This document shows positions 1-8,727 of a DNA stretch of 32,402 nucleotides, piece after piece (position 1 is the stretch's first letter; each line of letters begins with the position of its first letter). The notes below the pieces were generated by a model, which saw only the letters and a program-made list of their open reading frames with translations, made no database searches and had not been told where the DNA came from. This DNA is from an uncultured Bacteroidales bacterium (GTDB lineage Bacteria; Bacteroidota; Bacteroidia; Bacteroidales; Tenuifilaceae). The position numbers and the translations under genes are program-made. The stretch lies in assembly GCA_937915475.1 (NCBI GenBank), contig CALGIR010000097.1, forward strand, positions 1 through 32,402, in the 5' to 3' direction.

Positions 1-210
1 GCCAAAATACTTGGCTGTTTTATAACCTCACACCCTAACTCCACCCAAATTGAGCTAACGCTCAAACTAAATGTTACTGATGTTACATCTATTATTCAAA
101 CATTTAACCGTTATGACTATACCGTGCTGGGTTCGTTCATGAAACACGATGACGAAGAAGATCTTCTTGAAGACAGGTATAATCTTCTGATGAAATACCT
201 TAATACATAG
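1..210 (+). CDS. CBS-domain protein, C-terminal fragment (5' end outside window)
   Basis: An open frame runs from base 1 to the TAG at 208-210, giving 69 residues with no start inside the window. The fragment contains a GCFITSHPNSTQIELTLKLN segment, then an acidic stretch (HDDEEDLLEDRYNLLMKYLN) at the C-terminus. This resembles the tail of the AcuB-like CBS-domain proteins that sit just upstream of nadK in many Bacteroidota. CBS domains usually bind adenine nucleotides; none of the CBS core is visible here, so the call rests on the tail and the gene order. The stop lies 8 nt before the next start, which suggests an operon. It is truncated by the window edge, not by mutation. Confidence 0.6.
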   Translation, partial: AKILGCFITSHPNSTQIELTLKLNVTDVTSIIQTFNRYDYTVLGSFMKHDDEEDLLEDRYNLLMKYLNT

Positions 211-218
211 TTCGCTGG

Positions 219-1640
219 ATGAATCATTGGGCATTAAATTTTTTTTTCCAAATCTGTTTTACGGCAATCTATTTATTTAATGCCACCAGCGCGTTTGCCA
301 CAAAGGATGAAAAGAGACTTCTAATGATTGAGGAGATATCCATAAAAGGAAATAAAAAAACGAATGATAAAATTATCCTCCGCGAACTCACTTTTAGGTT
401 AGAGGATACAATAAGTGTAGCAGAACTTAACGACAACATAACCCAAAGCATTCAAAACCTAAACAACACCCTACTCTTTAACTTCGTTTACATAAATCAT
501 AACTACAAAAGCAACGGTAATCTTCAGGTTGAGGTTGTAGTAGAAGAACGATGGTACTTTTGGCCCTTCCCAATATTTGAACATTCACACCGTAATCTTA
601 GCGCATTTTTCAAGGATGGGGATCTGTCGAGAATAAACTATGGGGTTAGTTTCACAATTGATAACTTTAGGGGTTTACGCGAACAGGTAAAACTTAGACT
701 TATATGGGGCTATAGAAAAGAAATCAAGTTACAGTACTTCTCCCCCAATCTCGACAAACAGAAAAAACATGGAATTTCGGGCCTTGTATCCTACCAAACA
801 AACTATGAAGTACCCTTTCAAAGCGTTAGTAACAAGCCGATTTACTACTCAGCTAGTAGTGCTGATGCCAAAAGAAATTTTAATACCTCAATATCATACA
901 CATACAGGCCAAAACACAACTGGTATCAATCTGTGACCATTGGATGGGTTAATACAAGCGTATTAGATACAATTGCCAAGCTAAACCCTAACTACTTTGG
1001 TAACTCGTCAAATAAATTCTTATATAGCCAGATAAAATACGAAACACTTTACGACAAAAGAGATTCGAAGATTTTCCCTTTGGAAGGTTATTTCGGCAAG
1101 GCTGAAATTGCCCGTCAGGGAATTTTTAATAGTGAAAGTATTGCCAACTGGAACGTAAAACTTTGGTCCGGTTACTACGCAAAAATTACAGAACGCCTTT
1201 ATACGGGCAGCGATATCACGGTTCAGCTTAACTCTGAAAATAATTTACCCTACTACATCAATGAAGCCATTGGTTACAGAAATTATATCAGAGGGATGGA
1301 ATACTACACTACCAATGGTCAAAATTTTGTCCTAAACAAGAACTCGCTTAAATACCAATTAATTAAAGCAAAAGTTATTAACCTTGCATTTCTGCCTGAA
1401 GGAAAATTTAGTAAAACTCATGTTTCATTATTTTGGAGTATTTTTGCTGATACAGGTTTTGTTAAACCAGGTCAAAGGACATTAACAGATGATTTTGAAG
1501 GAAAATTTCTTTATGGATATGGCATGGGATTATATCTTTACACCTATTACGACACTGTATTCAGAGTGGAATACTCCATTAATCTTTTGGGCGAAAAGGG
1601 GTTTTTCATCCATTTTGGGACCCCATTTCTAAACCTATAA
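219..1640 (+). CDS. Omp85/BamA-TamA family outer-membrane protein with a single POTRA domain
   Basis: 473 aa. An N-terminal hydrophobic signal peptide (about residues 1-27, ending near SAFA) is followed by one POTRA-like domain (about 34-115; IEEISIKGNKKTNDKIILRE is typical of the first POTRA strand and helix). The rest is rich in aromatic beta strands, as in a 16-stranded Omp85 barrel, and includes the RDSKIFPLEGYF segment often seen in such barrels. The protein ends with the hydrophobic FGTPFLNL. It is much shorter than BamA, which is encoded separately downstream, and probably inserts or secretes a dedicated substrate in the outer membrane; that substrate cannot be read from sequence. The start at 219 puts the signal peptide in frame, 8 nt after the preceding stop. 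The nadK start follows 12 nt after its stop, so co-transcription is likely. Confidence 0.75.
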   Translation: MNHWALNFFFQICFTAIYLFNATSAFATKDEKRLLMIEEISIKGNKKTNDKIILRELTFRLEDTISVAELNDNITQSIQNLNNTLLFNFVYINHNYKSNGNLQVEVVVEERWYFWPFPIFEHSHRNLSAFFKDGDLSRINYGVSFTIDNFRGLREQVKLRLIWGYRKEIKLQYFSPNLDKQKKHGISGLVSYQTNYEVPFQSVSNKPIYYSASSADAKRNFNTSISYTYRPKHNWYQSVTIGWVNTSVLDTIAKLNPNYFGNSSNKFLYSQIKYETLYDKRDSKIFPLEGYFGKAEIARQGIFNSESIANWNVKLWSGYYAKITERLYTGSDITVQLNSENNLPYYINEAIGYRNYIRGMEYYTTNGQNFVLNKNSLKYQLIKAKVINLAFLPEGKFSKTHVSLFWSIFADTGFVKPGQRTLTDDFEGKFLYGYGMGLYLYTYYDTVFRVEYSINLLGEKGFFIHFGTPFLNL

Positions 1641-1652
1641 AAGCAACTAAAT

Positions 1653-2534
1653 ATGGTTATAGCAATATATGGTAACAGGATTGAAAAAAATCACGTTAAA
1701 AGTATTAAGCTGTTGCTAGAGGAGTTCAGCAAAAGAGATACCCAGATCATCGTTTTTGCCCCATTCTACAAAATTCTTGAGAATGCACTCGGATACAAAC
1801 CTTCAGTTAAAGGGGTGTTCCAATCGCCAGCCGAGGTTAAGCCCCTAGCTAATTTTATGCTAAGCATTGGCGGCGATGGCACGTTCCTCGAATCTGTATC
1901 ATACGTAGAAGATTCAAGGATTCCAGTTGTGGGTATTAACTTTGGCAGATTAGGTTTTCTTGCTCACATCCAATCCGATGATATCCCCTCCGCCATAGAA
2001 CAACTCTACAACAACGATTTTACCGTTGAAGACCGTTCCGCACTCATGCTTACCATGGAGAACAACCCGTTTAGTTCTTCCCCTTTTGCGCTAAACGATA
2101 TAACCGTACAAAAATTGGGGACAGCAATGATTACCATAAACGCTTATATTGATAATGAATTTCTTTCTACCTATTGGGCTGATGGGCTAATCGTTTCAAC
2201 CCCAACTGGTTCTACTGCTTATTCGCTAAGCGTTGGGGGTCCTATTGTTAGCCCAAATTCAAACTCATTTATAATATCACCCATAGCACCACATCACCTG
2301 ACTGTAAGACCATTAGTTATACCCGATGAATCGACCCTTACTCTTGAGTTGTCATCTCGAGATGAAGAAATACTAATGTCGCTAGATTCGCGTTCAATGA
2401 AAGTACGAAGTAACGTGAAGATTTCCATAGGTAAGGCACCTTTTTATGTTGGAGTGGTTAGGCTTAAGGGAAAAAGTTTTTATGAAACATTGCGAAATAA
2501 GCTAATGTGGGGAGCCGATAGCAGGAACCATTAG
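1653..2534 (+). CDS. nadK: NAD kinase
   Basis: 293 aa, the normal length for bacterial NAD kinase, which phosphorylates NAD to NADP in the cytoplasm using ATP. Family signatures are all present: GGDGT at residues 73-77 with the catalytic Asp75, the NFGRLGFL motif around 96-103, ALND at 146-149, and the nucleotide-binding TPTGSTAYSLSVGG stretch at 183-196. The ATG at 1653 follows the Omp85-like gene by 12 nt. The gene sits in the conserved Bacteroidota block leading to uppS and bamA. No key residue is missing. The function is confident. Confidence 0.95.
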   Translation: MVIAIYGNRIEKNHVKSIKLLLEEFSKRDTQIIVFAPFYKILENALGYKPSVKGVFQSPAEVKPLANFMLSIGGDGTFLESVSYVEDSRIPVVGINFGRLGFLAHIQSDDIPSAIEQLYNNDFTVEDRSALMLTMENNPFSSSPFALNDITVQKLGTAMITINAYIDNEFLSTYWADGLIVSTPTGSTAYSLSVGGPIVSPNSNSFIISPIAPHHLTVRPLVIPDESTLTLELSSRDEEILMSLDSRSMKVRSNVKISIGKAPFYVGVVRLKGKSFYETLRNKLMWGADSRNH

Positions 2535-2610
2535 AACCTTAGGTATCTCTTTGCATTTTGCTTGCTTTTATACAACAGCATTGTATTGGTAAGCATTATA
2601 TCATTTTAGT

Positions 2611-2643
2611 TTTGTATTTTCATTTATTTTATACATATATTTG
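2611..2643 (+). promoter_or_regulatory. Candidate Bacteroidota promoter (TTTG / TATATTTG)
   Basis: TTTG at 2611-2614 and TATATTTG at 2636-2643 match the -33 and TAnnTTTG -7 elements of the Bacteroidota primary sigma factor, with a 21-nt spacer. The ATG of the next gene lies 19 nt downstream of the -7 box, implying a short leader. The 128-nt nadK-to-barrel gap is AT-rich and shows no other clear signal. Confidence 0.5.
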
Positions 2644-2662
2644 TTCTACAAATGGTTAGTTA

Positions 2663-3430
2663 ATGAAGAAAGGAATATTAATATTTATAGCAGGTGTAAT
2701 GCTGTCAGGATTAGGTCTTTCCCAATCCTGGAAAACCGCTCCCCTTGAGTTTTACGGTGGCATTTCAGGCTTACATTACTTTGGCGATATTGGTGGTACC
2801 GCATCCGAATCGTCACTTTTAGGAATTAAGGATATTAATTTCTCTAAAATTAGGCCTGGTTTTACCTTGGGTGCTCGCTATCAAATAATGAAACCACTCA
2901 ACCTAAGGGTATCCTATTCCTTAGGGACATTGAGCCAATCGGATCTAAATTCAAGAAACGATAATAGAAACTTCGCATTCAAAACCTTAATAAACGAATT
3001 TACTATTGGAGCCGAGTACTACATAATTCCCGAAAGCAACGAGAACTATCATTACTCCATTATGCAAGTGAGGGGTGGGCTTAGGCATTACCGACAACCC
3101 TTTAGTCTTTATGTTACTGTAAATGCTGGTGCCCTGCTGTTCAATGTAACCCCCCAAGAAAGTTTGGCAGTATCCCCCAACTTTGACGAAAGCAAGTCGT
3201 TCGCAATTGCATTACCTTTAGGCATTGGCTTCAAGTATGCAATTATGCCCCAAATATCAATAGGGTCAGAACTCCTACTTCATCTTACCACAACTAATTT
3301 GCTTGATGGTTACGATTCGCAATACTCAAAGTTTAACGATATATTCTACTCGCTTAACATAAAGATTAACTACAAAATCCAAAAAACCAAAAGGCGTAAT
3401 GTCGGCATACCGCGCAGAAAGTTATTCTAA
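2663..3430 (+). CDS. Predicted outer-membrane beta-barrel protein
   Basis: 255 aa with a signal peptide (about residues 1-20, cleavage near GLSQ). Alternating aromatic and polar strands follow, with phrases typical of small Bacteroidota barrels (LEFYGGISGLHYFGDIGG, FTLGARYQIMKPLNLRVSYS, ALPLGIGFKYAIMPQISIGS). The C-terminus is basic (KTKRRNVGIPRRKLF) and ends in Phe. I cannot assign a specific ligand or role. It is probably a paralogue of the DUF6089-type gene that follows 15 nt downstream. Its own promoter candidate lies just upstream. The location between nadK and uppS suggests an envelope role. Confidence 0.65.
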   Translation: MKKGILIFIAGVMLSGLGLSQSWKTAPLEFYGGISGLHYFGDIGGTASESSLLGIKDINFSKIRPGFTLGARYQIMKPLNLRVSYSLGTLSQSDLNSRNDNRNFAFKTLINEFTIGAEYYIIPESNENYHYSIMQVRGGLRHYRQPFSLYVTVNAGALLFNVTPQESLAVSPNFDESKSFAIALPLGIGFKYAIMPQISIGSELLLHLTTTNLLDGYDSQYSKFNDIFYSLNIKINYKIQKTKRRNVGIPRRKLF

Positions 3431-3445
3431 ATCAACATTTTTTTA

Positions 3446-4087
3446 ATGAGGAATATTGTTTGCACCTTACTCTTGGCTTCGCTTGTTTTTAACATTCAAG
3501 CTCAGGAACGGAACGAAATTGGTTTTTCTTTAGGAACTTCATACTACATGGGTGACTATAACCCTAATACGCATTTTTATCAGCCAAGCCCTGCTGGGGG
3601 AGTACTCTTTCGCAGAAACTTATCCGATTTTTACTCCATTAGGCTCTCTGGTCTATATGGTTTTGTGAAAGGAAACCATAATCGAGAAAACTTTTACCTC
3701 CCAGGAGAAACTCCAGCATTCAGTAAGTCAATTCTTGAGGTTGAAGCTATGATAGAAATTGGCTTCCTCCCTTTCAATTCAGAAATATCACGATACCGCA
3801 AGTTCTCTCCTTATGTTCTTACAGGCATTGGTGCAGCTATTATTTCAAAGGATTTTATCCCACATATTCCAATGGGCATTGGCGTAAAATATTCGCCAGT
3901 TAACCGGTGGACAATTGGTTTAGAATGGAGGCTTCATAAAACATTTAACGATAACATTGATGGGTATTCCAATGTAACTATTAAGCCAAGATCTATAATT
4001 CACAATAACGATTGGTTTGCATATGCAGGATTCTTAGTATCTTTCCGGCTTGTTAATAAAGGGGCTTTATGCCCCGCTTACGAATAA
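3446..4087 (+). CDS. DUF6089-type outer-membrane beta-barrel protein
   Basis: 213 aa. A signal peptide (about residues 1-19, cleavage after IQA in NIQAQE) precedes an eight-stranded-type barrel. The motif GFSLGTSYYMGDYNP followed by PSPAGGVLFRRNLSDFYSIRL is characteristic of the DUF6089 proteins that precede uppS in Bacteroidota. The function of the family is unknown; surface or periplasmic-facing barrel is the safe description. The stop at 4085-4087 overlaps the first possible uppS start (4069) but not the preferred one (4099), indicating tight coupling of the two genes. Confidence 0.7.
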   Translation: MRNIVCTLLLASLVFNIQAQERNEIGFSLGTSYYMGDYNPNTHFYQPSPAGGVLFRRNLSDFYSIRLSGLYGFVKGNHNRENFYLPGETPAFSKSILEVEAMIEIGFLPFNSEISRYRKFSPYVLTGIGAAIISKDFIPHIPMGIGVKYSPVNRWTIGLEWRLHKTFNDNIDGYSNVTIKPRSIIHNNDWFAYAGFLVSFRLVNKGALCPAYE

Positions 4088-4098
4088 CCACCAATCTT

Positions 4099-4833
4099 AT
4101 GTCGTTAATTAACAGCATAAACAGGGAGAGGCTGCCAAAGCATGTAGCCATAATAATGGATGGCAATGGCCGGTGGGCTATGCAGAAAGGGAAACCACGT
4201 ATTTTTGGGCACCAAAGTGGCACCAATGCGGTAAGAACAACCATTGAGGCCGCTGCTGAAATTGGTATTGAATACTTAACCCTTTATGCCTTTAGCACTG
4301 AGAACTGGAAAAGGCCCAAAATGGAGGTTGAGGCTCTCATGGCCCTTTTAATTACATCCATTAATGACGAACTTGACAACCTTGTAAAAAATAAAATTAA
4401 GCTAAATATCATTGGCGATACTGGTCAACTGCCCATTAGCGTGCAAAAAAAGATAAGCGCTGCCCTTAATGCAACAAAGAGTTGCAGCAAAATGACCCTA
4501 ACCATTGCACTAAGCTATAGCGGACGTTGGGAAATTCTTGAGGCAGTAAAAAAACTTATCAAGAACAACCCTTTACTCGATATTGAGACACTTACAGAGG
4601 CTAAATTCTCCAAGTATCTATCCACGCACAACCTACCCGACCCTGAACTCCTAATCAGAACGAGCGGAGAATATAGACTTAGTAACTTCTTGCTGTGGCA
4701 GCTAGCCTATGCGGAACTCTATTTCACAAAAGCTCTTTGGCCTGATTTTAGCAAAGAAGAATTCTTTGGTGCAATTATTGATTTCCAGGGGAGAGAAAGA
4801 AGATTTGGCAAAACAAGTGAACAACTAGGTTAG
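4099..4833 (+). CDS. uppS: Isoprenyl transferase (undecaprenyl-diphosphate synthase)
   Basis: 244 aa from this start. It condenses isopentenyl diphosphate onto farnesyl diphosphate to make the C55 lipid carrier precursor for peptidoglycan and surface glycans. Signatures: HVAIIMDGNGRWA with the catalytic Asp21, GHQSG at 37-41, YAFSTENWKRP at 63-73, and the C-terminal RTSGEYRLSNFLLWQ at 187-201. An in-frame ATG at 4069 would add ten residues (MPRLRITTNL) and overlap the upstream gene. The 4099 start is preferred because cis-prenyltransferases usually begin 10-20 residues before the DGNGRWA motif. It lies 189 nt upstream of the bamA start. Confidence 0.95.
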   Translation: MSLINSINRERLPKHVAIIMDGNGRWAMQKGKPRIFGHQSGTNAVRTTIEAAAEIGIEYLTLYAFSTENWKRPKMEVEALMALLITSINDELDNLVKNKIKLNIIGDTGQLPISVQKKISAALNATKSCSKMTLTIALSYSGRWEILEAVKKLIKNNPLLDIETLTEAKFSKYLSTHNLPDPELLIRTSGEYRLSNFLLWQLAYAELYFTKALWPDFSKEEFFGAIIDFQGRERRFGKTSEQLG

Positions 4834-4891
4834 TTTTTGGCAAACATTGCATCTTTTTAGACTTGATTGTCTTTTTTTTGTATATTTTAGC

Positions 4892-4922
4892 TTGCTTCGC
4901 ATAATGCACTTGATTAAATTTG
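4892..4922 (+). promoter_or_regulatory. Candidate promoter for bamA (TTG / TAAATTTGC)
   Basis: TTG at 4892-4894 and TAAATTTG at 4915-4922 (followed by C) are separated by 20 nt, matching the Bacteroidota -33/-7 arrangement. This would give bamA an untranslated leader of about 90-95 nt to the start at 5023. A contribution from read-through of uppS transcription remains possible. Confidence 0.45.
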
Positions 4923-5022
4923 CCCAACTTTGAAGTGCAGCAAAAAAAGCTATTTCACTTAGAATAATAATGGTCATATTACACCGTTTATCCCAATGCA
5001 AATTCACTCTATTAGATTTAAA

Positions 5023-7500
5023 ATGATCCAAAAATCCCTCCTCATTACTTTAGCAATACTATTTCTTTCGCTTGCTGGTACTAGCCAAACTTCACCATTT
5101 AGCTACAACAACCCTGAGGAATACACGCTCAAAGAAATAACTGTTTCGGGGATTAAGTTTTTAGATACTAATGTAATAACCAGTATTAGCGGTCTATATT
5201 TAGGTGACAAAATCAGCATACCTGGCGAAACAATTAGCAATGCCATTAATAAACTATGGGATCAGGGGCTTTTTTCTGACATACAAGTTTGGGCTACAAA
5301 AATTGAGGGTAACGATATCTACCTCGATATTTTTCTACAAGAATTACCAAGAATTAGTGCAATTGAGTTTAGTGGAATAAAAAAGGGGGAAGAGAAAGAT
5401 CTAAGGGAACTTATTAAACTCCGGGTTGGCGGACAAGCTACTGACAACGTGCTAGATAACTCCAAAAGGCTAATAAAAAACCATTATAGAGCTAAGGCAT
5501 ACCTCAATACATCCATCAATATCCTTCAGCAAAACGATACCGTTATGGGCAATGGGGTTAGGTTGGAATTCGCTATTGATAAAGGCCCCAAAATTCGTAT
5601 CAGCGACATTAACTTTAAAGGGAATAAGGAGGTTAGCGATAGAAAACTACGTAAGGCAATGAAGAAAACCAAGCGTAGGGACATTAATTTCTTTAAGGCA
5701 TCGAAATTTATAGAAAAGGATTACGATGAGGACATGATAACCCTTATAGACTACTACAACAAAAACGGTTTTAGAGATGCACAAGTTCTCGGTGATTCCA
5801 TATACACAATTAATGAAAAACGCATAGGTATTGAAATTACTGTTGAAGAAGGACCAAAATATTATTACCGCAATGTTTCATGGGTAGGCAACTCTAAATT
5901 ATCCGACGAGTCGCTCGATCTCATCCTTGGGATTAAAAAGGGTGATGTTTATGATAAAGAATTACTTGACGAAAGGCTCTTTATTGACGATAACTCTATA
6001 GGAACAACATATATGGACGATGGATACCTGTTTTTCAACCTTACGCCCGTTGAGGTTAGAGTTGAGAATGATTCCATCGATCTAGAAATGAGGATTTACG
6101 AAGGAGGTCAGGCCACAATAAACAGGGTTAATATTCTGGGCAACACAAAAACACATGAACACGTTATCAGACGAGAACTCTTTTCGAAGCCAGGCGAGCT
6201 CTTTAGTAAAACCAAAATCACCCGATCAGTTAGAGAACTAGCTAACCTTGGCCACTTTGACCCCGAAAAGTTGGTCGTTACGCCAATTCCCAATCCAACT
6301 GACGGTACAGTAGACCTTACATATATAGTTGAAGAAAAAGCCAATGACCAATTAGAGATCTCAGGGGGTTGGGGGGCAAGAATGTTTGTAGGAACAGTAG
6401 GTATCCGCTTCTCAAACTTCTCCATTGGCAGGATGTTCAATAAAAAAGCATGGAGACCAATTCCTTCTGGCGATAGCCAAACGCTTGCCCTTAGAGCGCA
6501 AAGCAACGGAAGTTTTTATAAGGCATTTAGCCTCTCATTTATTGAACCTTGGTTAGGAGGTAATAAGCCTACTAATTTTTCACTATCGGTTATCTATACC
6601 ATTCAGAATCCTCGAGGAACCTCCTTCTACGAAAGTGCCGATTACTCAATGAAAGTAGCAGGAGGATCAATTGGAATTGGGACTAGATTAAAATGGCCCG
6701 ATGACTGGTTTACATTCTACAACGAGATTAGTTATCAAAATTATAACCTAAAAAACTGGGTCGACCGTTTTATCTTTACCGATGGAAAATCTAATAACTT
6801 TAGTTACAAGGCTGTTTTATCGCGCAACTCAATAAGCCAACCACTTTACCCAAGAAATGGTTCGAACTTCAGCATAGCGCTACAACTAACTCCACCATAC
6901 TCGCTAATTAGCGGTAAAGATTATTCTAAAGTGACTGAACCTACAGAAAAGTACAAGTGGATTGAATACCATAAATGGACAGGAAAAGCACAATGGTACC
7001 AATCACTTCTAGGCGATCTGGTTCTTTTTACCAGTGCACAGTTTGGATACCTTGGGTATTACAATCAGGATATTAGTTACTCGCCATTTGAGGGCTTCGA
7101 TCTAGGGGGCGATGGAATGTCGGGTTACAACCTTTACGGAAAGGAAACTATTGGCCTTAGGGGCTATGGCAATGGATCGCTAACACCACAACAAACAGCA
7201 TCTAAAGTTCGGGTGGCAAACATTTATACAAAATATACTGTTGAAATGAGGTATCCCATCACATTGCAGCCGCAAGCTGCCATATATTTACTCACATTCC
7301 TCGAGGCGGGTAACGCATGGTACGAATTTAGAACCCTAAACCCATTCAACGTGCATCGCTCTGCGGGTGTGGGTGCAAGACTATTCTTACCTATGATTGG
7401 GATGCTTGGTATTGACTGGGGGTATGGTTTTGATAGAATACCACATGACCCTGAAGCACATAGAGGACAGATTCACTTTACAATAGGACAAACCTTTTAA
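5023..7500 (+). CDS. bamA: Outer-membrane protein assembly factor BamA
   Basis: 825 aa, typical for BamA, the essential Omp85 insertase that folds beta-barrel proteins into the outer membrane. The start at 5023 gives a clean signal peptide (MIQKSLLITLAILFLSLAGTSQ); an upstream in-frame ATG at 4996 would add nine polar residues before it and is less likely. About residues 30-430 contain several POTRA domains (recurrent ITVSGIKFLDTN, INFKGNKEVSDRKLRKAM, VNILGNTKTHEHVIRREL motifs). The rest is a 16-strand barrel, with the internal loop motif GLRGYGNGSL close to the conserved VRGF/Y-type lid loop. The C-terminal residue is Phe, as expected of a BAM substrate. The two Skp-like chaperone genes directly downstream fit the same pathway. 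Confidence 0.95.
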   Translation: MIQKSLLITLAILFLSLAGTSQTSPFSYNNPEEYTLKEITVSGIKFLDTNVITSISGLYLGDKISIPGETISNAINKLWDQGLFSDIQVWATKIEGNDIYLDIFLQELPRISAIEFSGIKKGEEKDLRELIKLRVGGQATDNVLDNSKRLIKNHYRAKAYLNTSINILQQNDTVMGNGVRLEFAIDKGPKIRISDINFKGNKEVSDRKLRKAMKKTKRRDINFFKASKFIEKDYDEDMITLIDYYNKNGFRDAQVLGDSIYTINEKRIGIEITVEEGPKYYYRNVSWVGNSKLSDESLDLILGIKKGDVYDKELLDERLFIDDNSIGTTYMDDGYLFFNLTPVEVRVENDSIDLEMRIYEGGQATINRVNILGNTKTHEHVIRRELFSKPGELFSKTKITRSVRELANLGHFDPEKLVVTPIPNPTDGTVDLTYIVEEKANDQLEISGGWGARMFVGTVGIRFSNFSIGRMFNKKAWRPIPSGDSQTLALRAQSNGSFYKAFSLSFIEPWLGGNKPTNFSLSVIYTIQNPRGTSFYESADYSMKVAGGSIGIGTRLKWPDDWFTFYNEISYQNYNLKNWVDRFIFTDGKSNNFSYKAVLSRNSISQPLYPRNGSNFSIALQLTPPYSLISGKDYSKVTEPTEKYKWIEYHKWTGKAQWYQSLLGDLVLFTSAQFGYLGYYNQDISYSPFEGFDLGGDGMSGYNLYGKETIGLRGYGNGSLTPQQTASKVRVANIYTKYTVEMRYPITLQPQAAIYLLTFLEAGNAWYEFRTLNPFNVHRSAGVGARLFLPMIGMLGIDWGYGFDRIPHDPEAHRGQIHFTIGQTF

Positions 7501-7576
7501 CACTTTTTAAAACAGCCTCAACATCAAATGGCAGGGTTGTTGATTTCGATAGTATAATAAAAAAACAGAAAAAGCT

Positions 7577-8089
7577 ATGAAAAGAATAATATTAACCTTA
7601 ACTACAATACTGCTAATTTCAACAGCTACATTCGCACAAAAATTTGCTTATGTTGATACAGATTACATTTTAAGCAGAATTCCGACTTACAAAGCAGCTC
7701 AGGAACAGCTCGATAAAGTTGCTGCACAATATCAAGCAGAAATAGAAGAAGAATACCAAAAACTTGAAAAAATGTTTCAAGATTTTGAAAAAGAAAAAGT
7801 ATTGCTTACTGCAGAAATGAAGCGGAAAAAGGAGGAAGAAATCATCCAACGCGAAAAAGCCGTTAAGGAACAGCAAATGAGATATTTTGGCAGAGAAGGT
7901 ATCCTTTTTAAAAAACGCGAAGAACTTGTTAAGCCAATTCAAGATCAGGTTTTTAATACCATAAAGGAAATTGCTACAGAAGGAGGATTTGCCGTAATAT
8001 TTGATTCTGCTGGCTCGGCAAATATGCTATATACAAACCCCCGTTACGATAAAAGTGACGAAGTTCTCCAAAAACTTGGTTACAACTAA
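7577..8089 (+). CDS. Skp/OmpH-family periplasmic chaperone, copy 1
   Basis: 170 aa. Signal peptide (about residues 1-20, ending TATFAQ) followed by KFAYVDTDYILSRIPTYKAAQEQL, the hallmark of the OmpH/Skp family. A long charged coiled-coil segment (about residues 45-110, rich in Glu, Lys and Gln) follows, then a compact C-terminal domain (EGGFAVIFDSAG). Family members trimerise and shield unfolded outer-membrane proteins on their way to BamA. It follows bamA by 76 nt and precedes a second homologue by 40 nt. Two tandem skp genes behind bamA are normal in Bacteroidota. Confidence 0.9.
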   Translation: MKRIILTLTTILLISTATFAQKFAYVDTDYILSRIPTYKAAQEQLDKVAAQYQAEIEEEYQKLEKMFQDFEKEKVLLTAEMKRKKEEEIIQREKAVKEQQMRYFGREGILFKKREELVKPIQDQVFNTIKEIATEGGFAVIFDSAGSANMLYTNPRYDKSDEVLQKLGYN

Positions 8090-8129
8090 TTAAATTATAA
8101 TTTTGCATAATCAAATAAAATTACAACAA

Positions 8130-8651
8130 ATGAAAAGACTATTAACAACAGCGCTGGTTGCAATAACACTTATATCAACAAGCAGCGTATTTGCCCAGAG
8201 CAATCTTAAGTTTGCTCACATCAATGGCCAAGAACTAGTAATGGTTATGCCAGAGCGCGACACTGCCGAAATGAAACTTCAAGCATATGGACAAGACCTT
8301 TCGGAGCAAATTGAAGAACTTCATGTTGAGTATAACAATAAGGTGCAAAACTTTGTACAGCGCCGCGAAACCCTCACCCCAGCTATTCGCGATGCTCGTG
8401 AGAAAGAGTTAACCGAACTTCAACAGCGCATACAGGAATTTGAGGGTACAGCCCAACAGGATTATCAACGCATGCAGGGTGAAGTTATGCGTCCACTAAT
8501 GGATAAGGCTGATAAAGCGATTAAAGCAGTTGCTGAGCGAGAAGGCTTTATTTATGTTTTTGATACCAGCACTGGTGGTGTAGTTTATTTTTCAAAGGCT
8601 AGTACCGATATTTTACCCTTGGTTAAAAAGGAATTAGGCATTGTTAAGTAA
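8130..8651 (+). CDS. Skp/OmpH-family periplasmic chaperone, copy 2
   Basis: 173 aa from the ATG at 8130, which places the signal peptide (MKRLLTTALVAITLISTSSVFA) at the N-terminus; an in-frame ATG at 8103 would put nine extra residues ahead of it. After cleavage the protein reads NLKFAHINGQELVMVMPERDTAEMKL, the family N-terminal strand and helix. A coiled-coil arm (about residues 45-115) and the C-terminal YVFDTSTGGVVYFSKASTDILPLV follow. It probably works with the preceding homologue as a holdase for BamA clients. A terminator hairpin follows 18 nt after the stop. Confidence 0.9.
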   Translation: MKRLLTTALVAITLISTSSVFAQSNLKFAHINGQELVMVMPERDTAEMKLQAYGQDLSEQIEELHVEYNNKVQNFVQRRETLTPAIRDAREKELTELQQRIQEFEGTAQQDYQRMQGEVMRPLMDKADKAIKAVAEREGFIYVFDTSTGGVVYFSKASTDILPLVKKELGIVK

Positions 8652-8668
8652 CGTGGCCAACAGGTAAT

Positions 8669-8706
8669 AAAACAGCTCAATTGCCACTGGTGATTGGGCT
8701 GTTTTT
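8669..8706 (+). terminator. Rho-independent terminator after the bamA-skp genes
   Basis: The segments at 8669-8681 and 8693-8705 can pair (AAAACAGC with GCTGTTTT, extended by CTCAAT/ATTGGG with one G-U), and the stem runs into a T-run. It separates the bamA-skp-skp unit from murI. Confidence 0.75.
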
Positions 8707-8727
8707 GTATTAAACAACAGGCAATAA

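Noticed and set aside
6108..6506. 132-aa minus-strand open frame inside bamA and similar frames inside skp, murI and the methyltransferase gene
   Set aside because: Shadow frames of well-supported genes, with no homology-like features.
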